A stretch of DNA of 64,000 bases from Talinum fruticosum (lineage: Eukaryota > Streptophyta > Magnoliopsida > Caryophyllales > Talinaceae). The notes under the pieces were generated by a model. It did no database searches. It was not told where the DNA came from and worked only from the letters and a program-made list of their open reading frames with translations. Each line of letters starts with the position of its first letter. Positions within the stretch are counted from its first letter, which is position 1. The stretch is taken from assembly GCA_021018815.1 (NCBI GenBank), contig JAITYX010000062.1:2819501-2883500 (forward strand), written 5' to 3'. This document shows positions 10,140 to 22,395 of this stretch, in pieces. Position numbers and translations under genes: made by a program.

Positions 10140-11816
10140 ATGTTTTTGGGTTTAAATGAGGGAGATTCGAGGTAAATTTGATGGAAAACGATAAACAGAG
10201 AGGTTCAAGCCTAAAAGGAGACAAGAAAAGGGCCTAGAGCTCATCAAGTCGAGTTGTACGAGCGGTTATGCAAAGCTACACAACGGTGCGAGCATCGAGC
10301 TAAAGCCTCAAAGTCAATGAAGGCCGTATAGCCACCCGTGCACACCCTACACACCTGTGCAAGAAACTGCAAAAGTTGAAGTCATGTACGGCCTACCGTG
10401 CAAAGAGACAAAAGGAGGCGAAACTTCGGGCATTCTACACGGTCGTGCAAAATTGCAGCCGAAACCCGCACAGACTACTCTTGCCAAGCTGCACGGTCAT
10501 GCAACTTACTCGAATTTGTGATTTATTACTTCCTAATCTGGATTTTCAAGACATATTTCATTCATTCTAAATTTTAGCTAGGGTTTTTCATTAGAGGGCT
10601 TTTAGAGAGTACTCAACAATTTGGAACATTGTCAATTGCAAGATTATTTTCAATTCGATCGCATCAAATTTTATTCGATAATTGCAATTTCTTCTCTTTG
10701 CTTTTTCTTCACAGTTTCTCTTTATCTCTCCAGGTCTGTTTTCATTGCTGCTTGTGAGTTATTTAGGTCTTGGATTTTTCATTGGAAGTGAATTTGGAGT
10801 TTTACCTTCTAATATCTTGTGGTAGGGAATTTGATAAGAATTAGGACATAGAGGAAGGTAGCTAAGTATAAATAAGGAGTTCAGCGTAGCTTTAAGGGGC
10901 CTCTACCTAGGTTACACTTAGGTTTATATTAGTTTAATTAGTTCTTTTTGTTTTGTAAATTTTAGACTTCAATTAGTATTTTAGTTTTAATTGTTAATTT
11001 AGTTCCTAACAGTTTTCCGTTTCGGTTCGATTCGTTTCGATAACTTCTTCTCTTTTGTCTCTCTTTTCTATTTTGTTAGTTTATGTCGTTGTTTGAATCG
11101 ATCTTTATTTGTTCGGTTGTTAGATTAACTGTGCTTTATGTTAATTAGTCGTTAGTTTGAGTCGCTTTGGTTGTGATTAGCCTCTATGATGGCTAATTAA
11201 TTTTGTATAAGCCTTAATTTACCTAGTTTATGGTAGTATTTTAAGATTATTTCTCTTACCCGTCACGCGTTCGATAAAATGCCCGAAAGGGGGTATTTAT
11301 CTTAATGTTTTGGTGGTTGGTCAATCACTGAAAGGTGGAGTCAATTTGCTAGTGTGGGTAAAGAGAGTAGGGATTTTGGCACGAAAATAGCTTGAATCCT
11401 AGCTAGGTCTCGATGTTACTATTTTTGTAATCTCGTCGGGTTAACCTCACGAAAGTAGGTGGTTAGAATAATTCGACTAACTCATGACCCTTGAAAGTGT
11501 GGCTTGAGTAGGTTTTGATGGTGCAACTGATCACTCATAAGTACTTGTATAAGCTTGGGTAGGTTTAGGCTTGTCTTCATGATTAGTTAGTTTATTAAGC
11601 GGCAAAATCACAACCCGAGCATTATTTTATTGTTTTCTAGAATTAATTCAGTTATCATATATTTCATCTCGCTCCCGATTCGCCTAGACTGAAAGTTTAA
11701 GTTAGTTTTAATATTTGAAGCACAACTCTTTATGGACACAACCCATGCTTGCCGGCTAGCTACAACTATGCCGTGCATTTACGGTTACAAATTTAAGACT
11801 TAATTCTTCCCTAACA
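10140..11816 (+). repeat. Gypsy-like LTR, most complete copy
   Basis: Colinear with 1690-2930 over most of its length and ends 'ccctaaca' at 11816. The 5' third is GC-richer and holds several imperfect palindromes (for example acacggtcgtgca near 10437 and tgcacggtcatgca near 10491). The 3' part carries the block 'cactgaaaggtggagtcaat' and the end 'ggttacaaatttaagactta'. No internal retroelement region follows, since the next element is a CACTA transposon, so this is a solo LTR or truncated copy. The left boundary is uncertain and no duplication was found. Confidence 0.6.
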
Positions 11817-13661
11817 GTATTTGAGTCTAGCCGAGCCACTACTAGAAAATTGATGAATAGCGATGGAAACAAGTTAAATAACGACGAAATTCGCGAGTTA
11901 GAGATGGAATAATTTCGTCGCCATTCTTCACGTTGCTAAAAATTAGCGACAGAAATTTTGCGATCTATCGCTACTTAGTGATGGAATAGCATTCCGTAGC
12001 TGCTCAGATCAACGATGAAACTATTGTTCCATCGCTGATTGCAGCGACGGAATTGAATTTATTCCGTCGCTATTTCTATGTATTTTTCGTTGCTAATCCG
12101 TCGCTATTTTGCCAAAAATCTACAATATTTTTCCTATTTTTGGACAACCTAGTACAAAAAAATTTGAATGGGTAAAAAATCCAACATTTACATATGTCAC
12201 AATGATATTTCACATTTACGTATACCACAACCATTTCACAAGGTCTTCCTTCAAACAACCATAAAACTCATAAATAATCCACAAACACATTCACAACGAT
12301 CATTTGACAAAGTTCACAAACAAACATAAAAAAGTTCACAAACAACCATAAACACTAACAAATAATCCAACATTAGTAAACATGCACGTACCAATCAAAA
12401 CAAATGAAAAAGAAGTGCATAAATTGTTTACCAAACACAAGTTGTGATTATCATGAATTAAGGGTCACCTCTCTCTTCCTTCTCCTCCTCCTCTTCCCCT
12501 TCCTCTTGTCTTTGTACTGCATGACTATAACTAGGGTGAGATCCATATGCTTGCTGAGATTTCATAAATTCAGTGATGCTTGGTATTGGCCCAACCAAAC
12601 TCTCAAACTTTTCTTTGAGCTCCTTATTCTTCAACCCAAGCACACGGGCATGCTCAATCTATTGACTTAACTTAGAAGTTTAATCATGCACCCTTGCTAT
12701 CAAATCTGAGTCATCCGGAGTAGCAATTTTTGACGATTTAAAATATATGGACATAGCCTTTTTCAAGTTTTTTGCCTCAGATCCAAGTCCATATATGTGA
12801 CCTTTCTTGTTCGCGTAGGCTTTTACCCACAACTCATGTTGTGAAGGGGTGGACATAGGATCCTCTTGTGAGTTAGGATCATTAGTACAAGGTTGACTGT
12901 TTTACAACTCTTCCTGCTCTTTTTAAACTTTTCCTTCATAATATATAAATTTTTGAGGCAAATAATTATCAAAGGTTGTGAAAAAGACCTTATTGAAAAA
13001 CTTGAAAATTGCATATAAAAGATAACTCATATAAATGGCCTTGGATTTCCGGTCAACCCATTTGTCCTTTTTGTTCTTGTGGGTTCGCGAAAATAGTTGG
13101 ACCGGGAAGGAAGAACTCCCTTAAGTTCCCTCATCTACATACAAAAAAAAATTATTAGAAATACGATTTGCTAATTTGAACATGTTAGTAGTTGCATACA
13201 TAATCTTGAAAAGGGTATTGTACAAATTATCGCTTATGCTCCGTCATAGAGATTGAGCCACAAGTGTGAAGCGATGAATCAAATCCATCTTGATCTACAT
13301 TGTGGTTCTTATGAGCTTGCTCACAAAACTTCTTATACTCAGCAGTTTCCCAAAATTCTAGCAAATCTTTCCAATAGTTGTCACCCAACTATATGGGCTT
13401 ATTTTTACTTTTTCTTGCTTTTAACATGGAGTCTTTCAATCGATCACTTCCTTTCTTTTCAAAATTGTGTCTAATCTGGGTTTGATTAGTTTGGGACCAA
13501 GTATAAAATTTATGTAACAATGGAAAAGTAGTTTGTAAGTTATAAAAGGAGATTATAGTCAACAAACATACACAATGGCAAAATGTTACCTTAAACTTAG
13601 AAAACCAAATGTCTCTTTGTGATTGAGGAACTTTACCCCATGTAGGTCATGATACACCATA

Positions 13662-15184
13662 CACTACTACTGATATTACTTTTTATTATAGTCGATTTAT
13701 GACAGTTAAAAGAAAAACCGTCATGAAAAATGAGGTCGTGACATTTTTATAAATAAGCGGCTTTTATTACACCTATGACTACGGTTATTTCACTTAATCA
13801 TAGTCATAGGTAAATCCATCTAATTTTGACTAACATTCTTTGAAATAACCGTAATCATAGGTATTCTTTATAAATTTTTTACTACGGTTCAATAAAAAAA
13901 CCATAGTAATAGGTGTGTTTTTTACTACTCTTTTATTAAATTGTAGTTAAAAGCACCCCTGTCATTATTACTCTTATTCTCTCCCCTCAAAAGAGGCTCC
14001 TCCTCTTGTTCCGATTCTCTCTCCTCAAATAACATCCCCTACTCTACTCCCCTCAAAAGAGGCTCCTCCTCTTGTTCTTATTCTCTCTCCTCAAATAACA
14101 TCCCCTATTCTACTCCCTCTCTCCTTTGTCTCCCCGTCCCTATTTCTCACCTCCTTCACCCCCGGTTGTCACCCGCCGGATCACAGGAGCCTCACCAACC
14201 GATACGTCTTCCTCCCTCTCTTGCGTCTCTCTAACCCTCTTCGTCTCTCTCCTTTCTAACTCTCTGTCTCTGTAATTTCTCTTAGATCTGTCTCTGGGAA
14301 GGCTAGGGTTTATGGGTTCTGCTTTTGGAAAGAAGTTATGAGTTCAATCATTAGAAATTTAGAGGTAAATCGCTACTATTTCATTTGAATCTAGGGTTTT
14401 CGATCTCCACTTGGTTGCATTTCATTTAATTTCTCCTTTTCCAACACCTACCTGTCTTTTTTGCAGGTCAACAATGGCAACCAAGTATATTATCGTCTTC
14501 ATCGCTAGATCCTTCGTTGTTGCCTACTATCCGGGCCCCGATTTCTTCGTCTTCCTCCATTTTGAAGTTTGACATTAAGTAGTCATCTTCACTTTTGTAA
14601 TGGCATAGAGATTGGGTTGAGATTCATCTTCCTCCATTCTGAAGTTTGACATTGGGTAGTCATCTTTGCTTCAGGCCACAGGTCTCCGTTTCTCTCTCTA
14701 CGATTTGCATTGAGATTGAGCTTTTGAATTGGGGAGTTGATTAGATCTAATAATAGTTTTCGCTAAATCAGTCGGATTATAGTTTTTTCCCATTATTATT
14801 TGTTCGTTTATTTGTTGGATTATAATTGTTGCCTACGTTTATTTGTTCGTTTAGTCAATCGGATTTTGTTGGGCTGAATGGGTTTTTGTAATGGTTCAAT
14901 TTCCTCTCGTTGTAATGGTGTTCATTGTATTGCTGTATTGATATAAATTGTGGCACAAATGCCCACGTTTCTCTCTCCGAGTAAAGAGTAAAATGATTTT
15001 TTTATAATGATTGTAACTTATTACTACGGTTCTACAAATGAACTCGTAGTAATAGGGTTTTTTACTACGGTTTTGAACCATAGTAAAAGATGCCTACATA
15101 CAATGACAGCCACATAGACGACACTCGATAACCGTACTTAAAGGTCATTTTGCACCATAGTTAAAAGTGGTTCCTGTAGTAGTG
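13662..15184. mobile_element. Non-autonomous CACTA element nested in a CACTA exon
   Basis: Left end CACTACTACTGATATTAC; right end read inward CACTACTACAGGAACCAC. Both are flanked by ATA (13659-13661 and 15185-15187), the 3-bp duplication expected for CACTA. Subterminal zones (13740-13960 and 15010-15180) hold repeats of 'tactacggtt' and its complement, like the elements at 3430 and 19171 but unlike its host element. The interior (13970-14760) is CT-rich leader-like sequence plus a short ATG-containing stretch from 14474, with no transposase. It therefore depends on enzymes from another element. Confidence 0.88.
13981..14112. repeat. Tandem duplication, 66 bp x 2
   Basis: Two adjacent copies (13981-14046 and 14047-14112), each starting ctcccctcaaaagaggctcc, differ at only a few bases. 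They lie in the CT-rich interior of the nested CACTA element. Confidence 0.9.
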
Positions 15185-15559
15185 ATACTTGCTTTGAAAG
15201 ATGTAGGAGATTGTGCTAATCACTTTACCAATGGGAAAGAATCTAATCAACAAACATACAAAACACTTAGTTTCTCCAAAAACTTTATAACCTTTCATTT
15301 TATTACTTATTACCACAATTACCCTTCACCATGTGGCTTTATGTGAATCTTTCCCCTATTATTAGCATTGCTTGATTCAAGATCACTAGCATGCTCATCA
15401 CCTTCATGAGTTTCACCCTGATTTATAGGCCTTTGTGGTGGCCTTTGTTCCGCTCCTATGCTTATTTGTGGTGTAATTGTCGTCCTATAGTGGTTATATG
15501 TGTACGTATGCTGGTTTGGGTACAAAGGAGCATGCTGAGAATGTGGAAAAGAATTGTAT

Positions 15560-15790
15560 AGACTTCCCCTCATTGGAGTTTTGCATATGAGGGATGTTTG
15601 GAGTGGTTCCTCCCGTTGGAGTTTGCATGTGAGGGATGTTTGAAGCTATATCCATTGGAGTTTAGAAATAAGGAGGGTTTGGGATGAATAACCCACCCAT
15701 TGGAGTTTGGTTGTAAGGAGAGTATGGAGAGACTGATCTACCCACTGGAGAATGAATGTAAGGAGGGTTTGCAGTAGGGCTAGAAGTGTT
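15560..15790 (-). repeat. Coding minisatellite in the Ptta-like gene
   Basis: About five imperfect units of roughly 42-48 bases, each containing the complement of 'cc.attggagttt' or 'ccactggagaatg'. On the minus strand they encode a repeated proline-rich peptide (IHSPVG, NQTPMG, FQTPMD, MQTPTG, MQNSNE). This suggests a flexible N-terminal linker that grew by slippage. Confidence 0.75.
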
Positions 15791-15904
15791 TACATTGTCA
15801 CTTTCACCATCAATGTTAACATTGTTTCTAACCCTTCCTCAAGTTGCTAATCTTTTCAACCTCGCCTCTACCTTGTTCCATAACTGCTAATGTAAACAAC
15901 ATAT

Positions 15905-17560
15905 AAACATTAGTACACATTTTCAAAAAGTTCTTTTTAATGTGCATCACATCTAAGTTGAGGTGAAACAATTAGTCTTTCTAATATCGAAGCTCCCAAA
16001 ATATGTTTTGTTTTGTCAGGTTATGATACTTTTTAAAGCCCGAAATGTTGATTTCTTGTTCTTCAATTACTTTCAGAAAGTTCTCAGCCCATTATTTTGT
16101 TTCTTCCCCGTATATCGACGAGGACCCAAATGTACGCTTTTTCCTTTTCTAAAAGTCGTGGTATTCCTTCGAAACGCATGACTTCGTGACAAAACATGCC
16201 GATGGAAATCAAACCATGAAAATTTTCGCCCATTAGTAAGCTTCAATGCCTTTTGTCGATTCATACATACCAGACATGACATGGCACCATGAGTACTCCA
16301 TCCGGACAACATACTCGTATACTCGGGAAATCATTAATGGTCTACATCAATGAAGCCTTCATAAGAAAATCTTACCTTTTGAAATATCATATGTTTTCAC
16401 ACCATCTTCCCATAGTATTTTCAACTCATCAATAAGAGGCTGCAGATACACATCAATTTTATTTTTCGGATTTGTGGGCCTGGTATGATGCATGTCAAGA
16501 ACATATAAGGCTTCGTCATGCATAATTCTGGCAGTAGATTATAGTGCGTAACAATAAATGGTCAGATTGAATAAGACCTTGAAGGATGGGTGAATGGATT
16601 AAACTCATCCGCGCACAAATCAAGTCTAATATTTCTAGACTTAGTAGCAAAATCGAGGTAAATTTTATCAAAATGTTTCCCTGCTTCACCATCCGAAGGA
16701 TGACAAAGGACACAATCCTCTCTTATCTCGCTCATAATGACATCTCATGTGCTCAGTAGTGGTTTTTAAAGCAAACAAGCGCTACAATCTTGGTATTAAT
16801 GGCAAATAATGCATCCTTACAGACGGAGTCCTCGAGGTTTTTCCTTGTCTTTTCCTTTGACTCTTCCATCTCGTATTGCATGATTCAAGATTAATGTCCT
16901 CTTTATATAATAACATGCAACCTTTCCATTAACAATTAATTTTTGAATATCTATCCTAAGATTTTTAATGACCTTTTTGTGTGGTGAATGTCATGAGGAA
17001 CCCAATTTTCAAGAGGACAAATCTCCTTCATAAGTTGTACAATCTCATTAAAGCAATTTTGAGGCATGTTATAGTCGGACTTGATGCTCAACAGCCTAAC
17101 GGGTTGTAGATAACTCAGTGTAAGTTTCACTTCCTTCCCACAAAGGTCGTAGTGCAACCTCAACCATATTAAAGAAAGATTGGGCACTAATATTTGGAGG
17201 CTCACTTGCAAAGCCTTAATTTGACATCATGGCATCTCGTGACCATATCATTCATAAGGCGACATTTGATTCTACATCACCGTAGTTCATATGATTGGAG
17301 CGACTTTCGTTGTACATGTTAGAAGTCATACCACCATCCTCATATAAATGAGGATCTATTTTGCCATGACTTGTCCAATACTACTAGTTCAGAAGAAAAC
17401 CATATTGATAAAGGTATAACTTAACTTCTTCGAGTTCCTTGTACTTCCGATTTTTTCATTTGCGGCATGGACACCTATATTGTTGATTATGTACAAATTC
17501 TGGTTGACTTCTAGCATGTGCATTAAACTCCTCAACCCCGTCTAAAAACTCTTATCTATA
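15905..17560 (-). pseudogene. TNP2-type CACTA transposase, truncated
   Basis: Minus-strand translation across broken frames gives the family order. First is a transposase-associated domain (GVEEFNAHARSQPEF, then YRCPCRK; 17545-17455). Next is VRLLSIKSDYNMPQNCFNEI (about 17100-17040), then text equivalent to YNLLPELCM and IDVYLQPLIDELKILWEDGV (16545-16400). Then come LSGWSTHGAMSCLVCM (about 16310-16262) and WFDFHRHVLSRSHAFRRN. It ends near 15910 just after NLDVMHIKKN. The catalytic C-terminal half of Transposase_21 and the usual DUF4218/DUF4216 parts are absent; the next text belongs to the Ptta gene. An internal deletion has therefore joined the two genes. No function remains. Confidence 0.8.
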
Positions 17561-17814
17561 CCCAACTCTATTAGGTAATAACCTACATCCATCTACGATG
17601 TGTAGACCCATCCATATATATATTTTGATTAACATTTAACAATTTATTCAATAATTAGTTATTGATCAATACACATCATATCATGATTGCCTTTCTTTAA
17701 TCTAATAAACATAATATATAACTATTATGCATTGAACATATTTTTGCTAAACATAAATTTCTTTAATTTTTATATTTTACTCATAATTATTATCATCAAA
17801 CTAACCATACCTAA

Positions 17815-17920
17815 TAAGTATAAATTAACTAGCACACATAAAATTCATAACATTATTCCTACCTTATAAGTATAAATCAACTTGCACGCATAAAATTTAT
17901 AACATTATTCCAAAATTTAC
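17815..17920. repeat. Tandem duplication, 53 bp x 2
   Basis: Adjacent copies starting aagtataaat(t/c)aact at 17815 and 17868, both ending 'ataacattattcc', in the AT-rich leader of the CACTA element. The region 17600-18340 otherwise has no gene; 18000-18190 repeats 'ataaatcacaaac'. Confidence 0.75.
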
Positions 17921-18339
17921 AACAATAATATACCAAGATAATTTTATTTCTAATTTCGCACAATTAAGCACAATCTATTTCTAAGTTGTCAAAAATCTAA
18001 AAACATATAAATAAATCACAAACAATTGCACATAAATCACAAACATATGTACATAAATCACAAACATACATCACAATTACACAATTAAGCACAAACGACA
18101 AATTTACTTCAACTTCAACAATTTTTTTCAACAAATCTAAACTCATATACCACAAACAACACAACTTATGTATATAAATCACACAATTGCACATTTTCTA
18201 CTTCAAATTCAATCACAATGAACATTAATTTGCATCAAATTATCTAAAATCATGAATTTTATGACAAACAAATAAAACCTAAATCCAATAACAATGAGGG
18301 AAACACTACCTTCAAGGTGGTTGTTTGGAAGTGGTGGGC

Positions 18340-18590
18340 GGCAGGCCCCGACGGGTATCTCCTCTCCCTCAAGCTCTCTCCTCCTTTTCCCTTGTTAGCT
18401 TCGGCCTCACGAGATGGCTGGCGGTAGGCAGCCGGCAAAGACGGCCGACGGCTAGCAACGATTGACGGTCAGCTATTGTCGATGGCCGATGAGCTTCACA
18501 CTCCCTTGCTCACTTTCGCCCTTCCTCGCTCTCACAATCCCGAGTTTCGTTGTCCGGCCGTGAAAGCCACCTCTGAAAAATTAAGTCTAG
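18340..18590. other. GC-rich island in CACTA right arm
   Basis: A GC-rich block (cggcaggccccgacggg, gccggcaaagacggccgac) stands out in AT-rich surroundings, upstream of the TNP2 start on the minus strand. It may be the promoter/leader of the transposase genes. No open frame with a known motif. Confidence 0.4.
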
Positions 18591-18873
18591 GTAGCGATGG
18601 ACCCAGTGAAGGAATGGTTTATCGCTACCACTATTTTTAAATAGCGACGGACTCATCGATGGAATGAGTCCGTCGCTAATTAAAAAGCAGAAATTTTTTA
18701 CTTTCTTTAATTGGAATCCGTCGCTAACTATCGCTCTCTCGTCGCTGAGTCCGTTGCTATTTTTTGAATTTAGAGACAGACTTATGCTTCCATCGCTAAT
18801 TCCATCGCTGACTCGGTGAAAGAATAGTTGTCGTCGCTAATTTTCGTCACTAAATAACAATTTTGTAGTAGTT

Positions 18874-19170
18874 GTGACCTCACATCCAAGCTTAGCTAGG
18901 CTCAGCTCTTGGCTCGGTAATCTCCATAAAATCACGCCTGAGCTCGGCCATTTAACGGCCAAACCTAAGTTAGATTATTCCAAAGCTTTGAGCCTAATTA
19001 AAACTCAACTTATCCGATATTGGAATATAAGCATACATTAGAAGATTTGGATATAGATCTGAATTTTAAGGCTTGGATGTGCATTAAAGTCTCCGAAGTA
19101 AATACACTGTGGTTAATGTCCTAAGGGGATGGGATAGTAGCATCATTATTAGTTAACATAATGAGTAGTA
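18874..19170. repeat. Remnant rich in AGCTCGG-type words between CACTA elements
   Basis: Contains 'cttagctaggctcagctcttggctcgg' in pieces and similar words. The same vocabulary occurs near 35800-35900 and 36660-37200, where it marks a hAT-like family. Probably an eroded copy. Confidence 0.35.
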
Positions 19171-20003
19171 CACTACTACACAAACCACTTTTAACGATCA
19201 GTTCTTAACGACGGTTAAAAGGATAATCGTCATGAAAAACATACCAATGGCATTTTCGTAAAAAAATGCAATTTTAATGTATATATAACGACGGTCAACA
19301 TAAAAACCATCGTCCTAAGTTTCTACTGAACTTAGACCACGGTTTTTTTACCTGAACCATCATTCGGTTAAAGAACCAGTAGTCTAAGAACTTTAGACGA
19401 CGGTTCTTGGTAGTGAACCATAGTCTAAAGTTCCGCGGACGAGAAAACCCTCGGACAACGCCGAGTCTTACTTTTGTCACTCGTCGGTCCCTCACTCTCT
19501 CTCTTCAGTTGCTCTTCCCTCCGCGGTTGGTAGTGGTTTCCATTGGCTTCACAATCATTCTCTCTGCGGTTTCCGGTCGTGCTTGCATTCCCCCCCACTC
19601 ACTCTCAATGCGTTTTCGGTTGTGGCTCACCACTCTCTCGCCGACTTCCCTTTTCGACCTCACTCTCTCCGCGTGGTTGTACCTCTCTCGCCGACTTCTC
19701 TTTCCGGGCACCATCAGGTTAGTCTCTTTCGCTTCATCTTTAGCATTTTGCCCTGAATTCTATTGCACATTTTTAATTCTGTTATTGTTTGCCTTGTCAT
19801 TTTCAGCATTTTGATGAAGCTCGAAAGTATAGATACTGCTTTCCAATTTTAGATCTAAACTCGAATGTATAAGTGACAATGAGATGAGTGTTGTATAATT
19901 CTATTACGTGTTTCCATCCGAAAATTGTTGTAAATGTTTATTATCAAGAGTTGTATAATTGCTTGTAGTATAAAATGGATTCTTCCAAAAGTACAAAAAA
20001 TCG

Positions 20004-22328
20004 ATGGGGCGAACTATGATCAACGAGGAGAAGTTGGTCCGGAGTAGAGACAATCCAACTCTCCTTATACGGGTCAATTTTAATAGCCACGGAAATGTTG
20101 TAGGTGAGCATCAAGATCCCTTTATTAGCTACGTTGGTGCAGCAACTCGCTCCCACGTGAACATCAACTACGGAAAATGGGCTGACATCTCTAATTCTAT
20201 TAAGGATAAACTTTGGAACGATATTCAGGTAAATGAACTACATTTCAACTTAGTATTGCAACTTATGTTGTAAATGGTTTATATATACCAATGCATATCA
20301 TTCTTGTGTTTCAAAAAACGTTCAACTTGAATTTAATGAATTTGAAATCCCCTCCGTCAAACACAAGACACTTATGTTAGCGACAGAAAAATTTAAAGAC
20401 TTCAAATATCACATAGTCGCTATATGGGTGTACAAAACAAGGTAGATAAAACAAGAAGATAGACCTTGAGAGGTCTACAATAGTATCACCAAGGAGGACT
20501 GGAGATCGTTTGAAGCACATGTCACCTCTCTCTAGAATACATGGTAATTTCGTTACTTTGATACCTTTTTTAATACTACAACATCAATGATTGTATAAAA
20601 GTTAATGGGTATCTCTAAGGAGAAAATAGAGTGTTTGAATAGTATGCAACTTCATTCAATATTTCAGTGTCATATAAAAATAGTGTGATGTTGGTTTTCT
20701 ATAAATGTAAGTGGTGAGATATACTTGAAAAAGGCGAGATGTAGAGGACAATGAGAGGGTAGTTGCCTAATGCACTCGATATTTTCATTATCGAATTGAT
20801 ATAAAATGGAAGAAATTGTCGGTGTTATATACAACTTTTTTTATTTAAGTGTTATGCACTGATATTTTCTTTGTCTTAATTACTTACGCAGGCGATAGGT
20901 GAAGCCAACTGGAAGAGGGTTAAGAGCAATGCGTACTCTCATGTGTTGTCCCGTGGGGATACGTGAAGTCGGAGGCGAGGTTGTACAGGCAAAAGCTTGA
21001 ACAACTTCAAACAACATCTGGTAAAGGTTCCAGCATAGATACTTCGTAGCTTGTTGTCGATAGGGACGAGTTATAGGTCGAAGGAAGAAAGAAGAAAGAT
21101 GAAACCTTCACTACGCCCGATGTAGAAGCTATTTCTCGCCAAATCGTGAGTTTTTTACTATTTCCTTTATTTATTTTGAGAACTACTTATCGGTTTTAAT
21201 ATTTATGAATTGTCAAATGATAATATTTTTTCTTCTTACAGGAGTCTTTGTCACGGACATTGACTTCGAAGTCGCCGACACCACCGGGAGGAGGGACAAG
21301 TTAGCCTTGGCCCTACAAAGGGATGAGCATCTTGGTCATGTTCGAGTTGTTGTTGGCCGGGTTGGGATAGCTGAGCACTTTGGGGTTAGAAAGAGGCGGC
21401 CCATCACTTCCACCCAAGCATTTATGAAAGCCGAAATAGCCCAAATGAGGTCCCAAATGGAGTTTCAACAGTCTATAATTGAGTTCTAACGGACCCAAAT
21501 GGCTGCAAAGGTGGCAGAGATGGAGGCCCGGATGAGTTCGTACTTCATCACCAACACGAGTATGCCATTATCACCCCACACACCAGCCAGCATGAACGCG
21601 TGTTCACCCATCGACCAATTTGATGTTCTAGCGAGAGGTAATTCAGATTTTGCAACCTAATTATATTTACATGCATGTTTATATTTACATATAGTGTATG
21701 TATAATTTTGTTGAATAATTACTTATAGTGGATGTATTTGTTGTTTTGGATGAGTGCCATTATTTACATGCATGTTTATATTTTTTACTAATTGGTGTAT
21801 AATCTTGTTGAATGAATGGTGTATATTATGTGGTTATTGCATAACTCCGGCGTGTGGCCGTTGAGTAATTACTTATTAGTATGTTTTTATTGTTTCGGAT
21901 GAGGGCCATTATCTTGGGAAAATGTTTACTTTTAAGGGAAACTCGTTCGTTTATTTACACGGTTTTTAGGTTATTTAGCTTCTATGTCAAAGGTTATCTT
22001 ATATGTAATTGTTATACTTATTCTTATGCAGTCGGCGAATTGCAAGCTAGCTTCTCATCACCCTCCCTAGAGCATGTTATGGCATTGGGTGTTGGCTTTC
22101 CCTGGAGGGCGGATATTGTCGTTCACAGGACACCCCTTGTAGCCGATGAGGTGAGGGTGAGTGTCAAAGATGTCATGCACGGGAAAGGCTAGTGTTAGTT
22201 GCCGATCCGAGGAGCTCCACACTGTTGACGATGCGAGTCAACGCTTTTACGTTGGTCCAAGAGCTTGGTCATCCTCACTACGGTAATTCATTTTTATTTA
22301 AAATATTAGATTTAGCTGTTGTTAATAT

Positions 22329-22395
<67 letters not shown>

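Larger units (their letters stand above)
12440..15890 (-). pseudogene. Ptta/TNPA-like CACTA protein, split by a nested transposon
   Basis: The N-terminal part (15890-15188) has a proline-rich repeat region and then SYIFQSKY; it is cut by the CACTA insertion at 13662-15184. Beyond the insertion the minus strand resumes with PTWGKVPQSQRDIWFSKFK (13655-13598), the plant transposase (Ptta/En/Spm) signature, in the same frame when one ATA copy is counted. Further on come LEFWETAEYKKFCEQAHKN (about 13380-13310), HELWVKAYANKKGHIYGLGS (about 12840-12780) and a charged C-terminus. Stops and shifts are present apart from the insertion. In CACTA elements this type of protein is thought to bind the subterminal repeats and assist transposition. 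It is dead here. Confidence 0.75.
11837..18873 (-). mobile_element. CACTA element with TNP2 and Ptta genes, internally deleted
   Basis: The left terminus reads CACTACTAGAAAATTG; the right terminus, read inward on the minus strand, is AACTACTACAAAATTG, a degraded match. Both ends carry subterminal copies of a 'tagcgacggaat' motif in both orientations (11860-12110 and 18590-18860), including a perfect 15-bp hairpin stem at 18642-18678. Genes run on the minus strand: TNP2-like, then a Ptta/TNPA-like gene. A 1.5-kb CACTA element sits within. Flanking triplets (agc/gtg) do not match, so the duplication has decayed or the right edge has mutated. Confidence 0.8.

Noticed and set aside
12404..12670. 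Plus-strand 88-codon frame
   Set aside because: Antisense to the C-terminal, glutamate-rich part of the Ptta-like protein.
19407..19814. 135-codon plus-strand frame
   Set aside because: Covers CACTA subterminal repeats and CT-rich leader sequence; no recognisable domain; likely chance.
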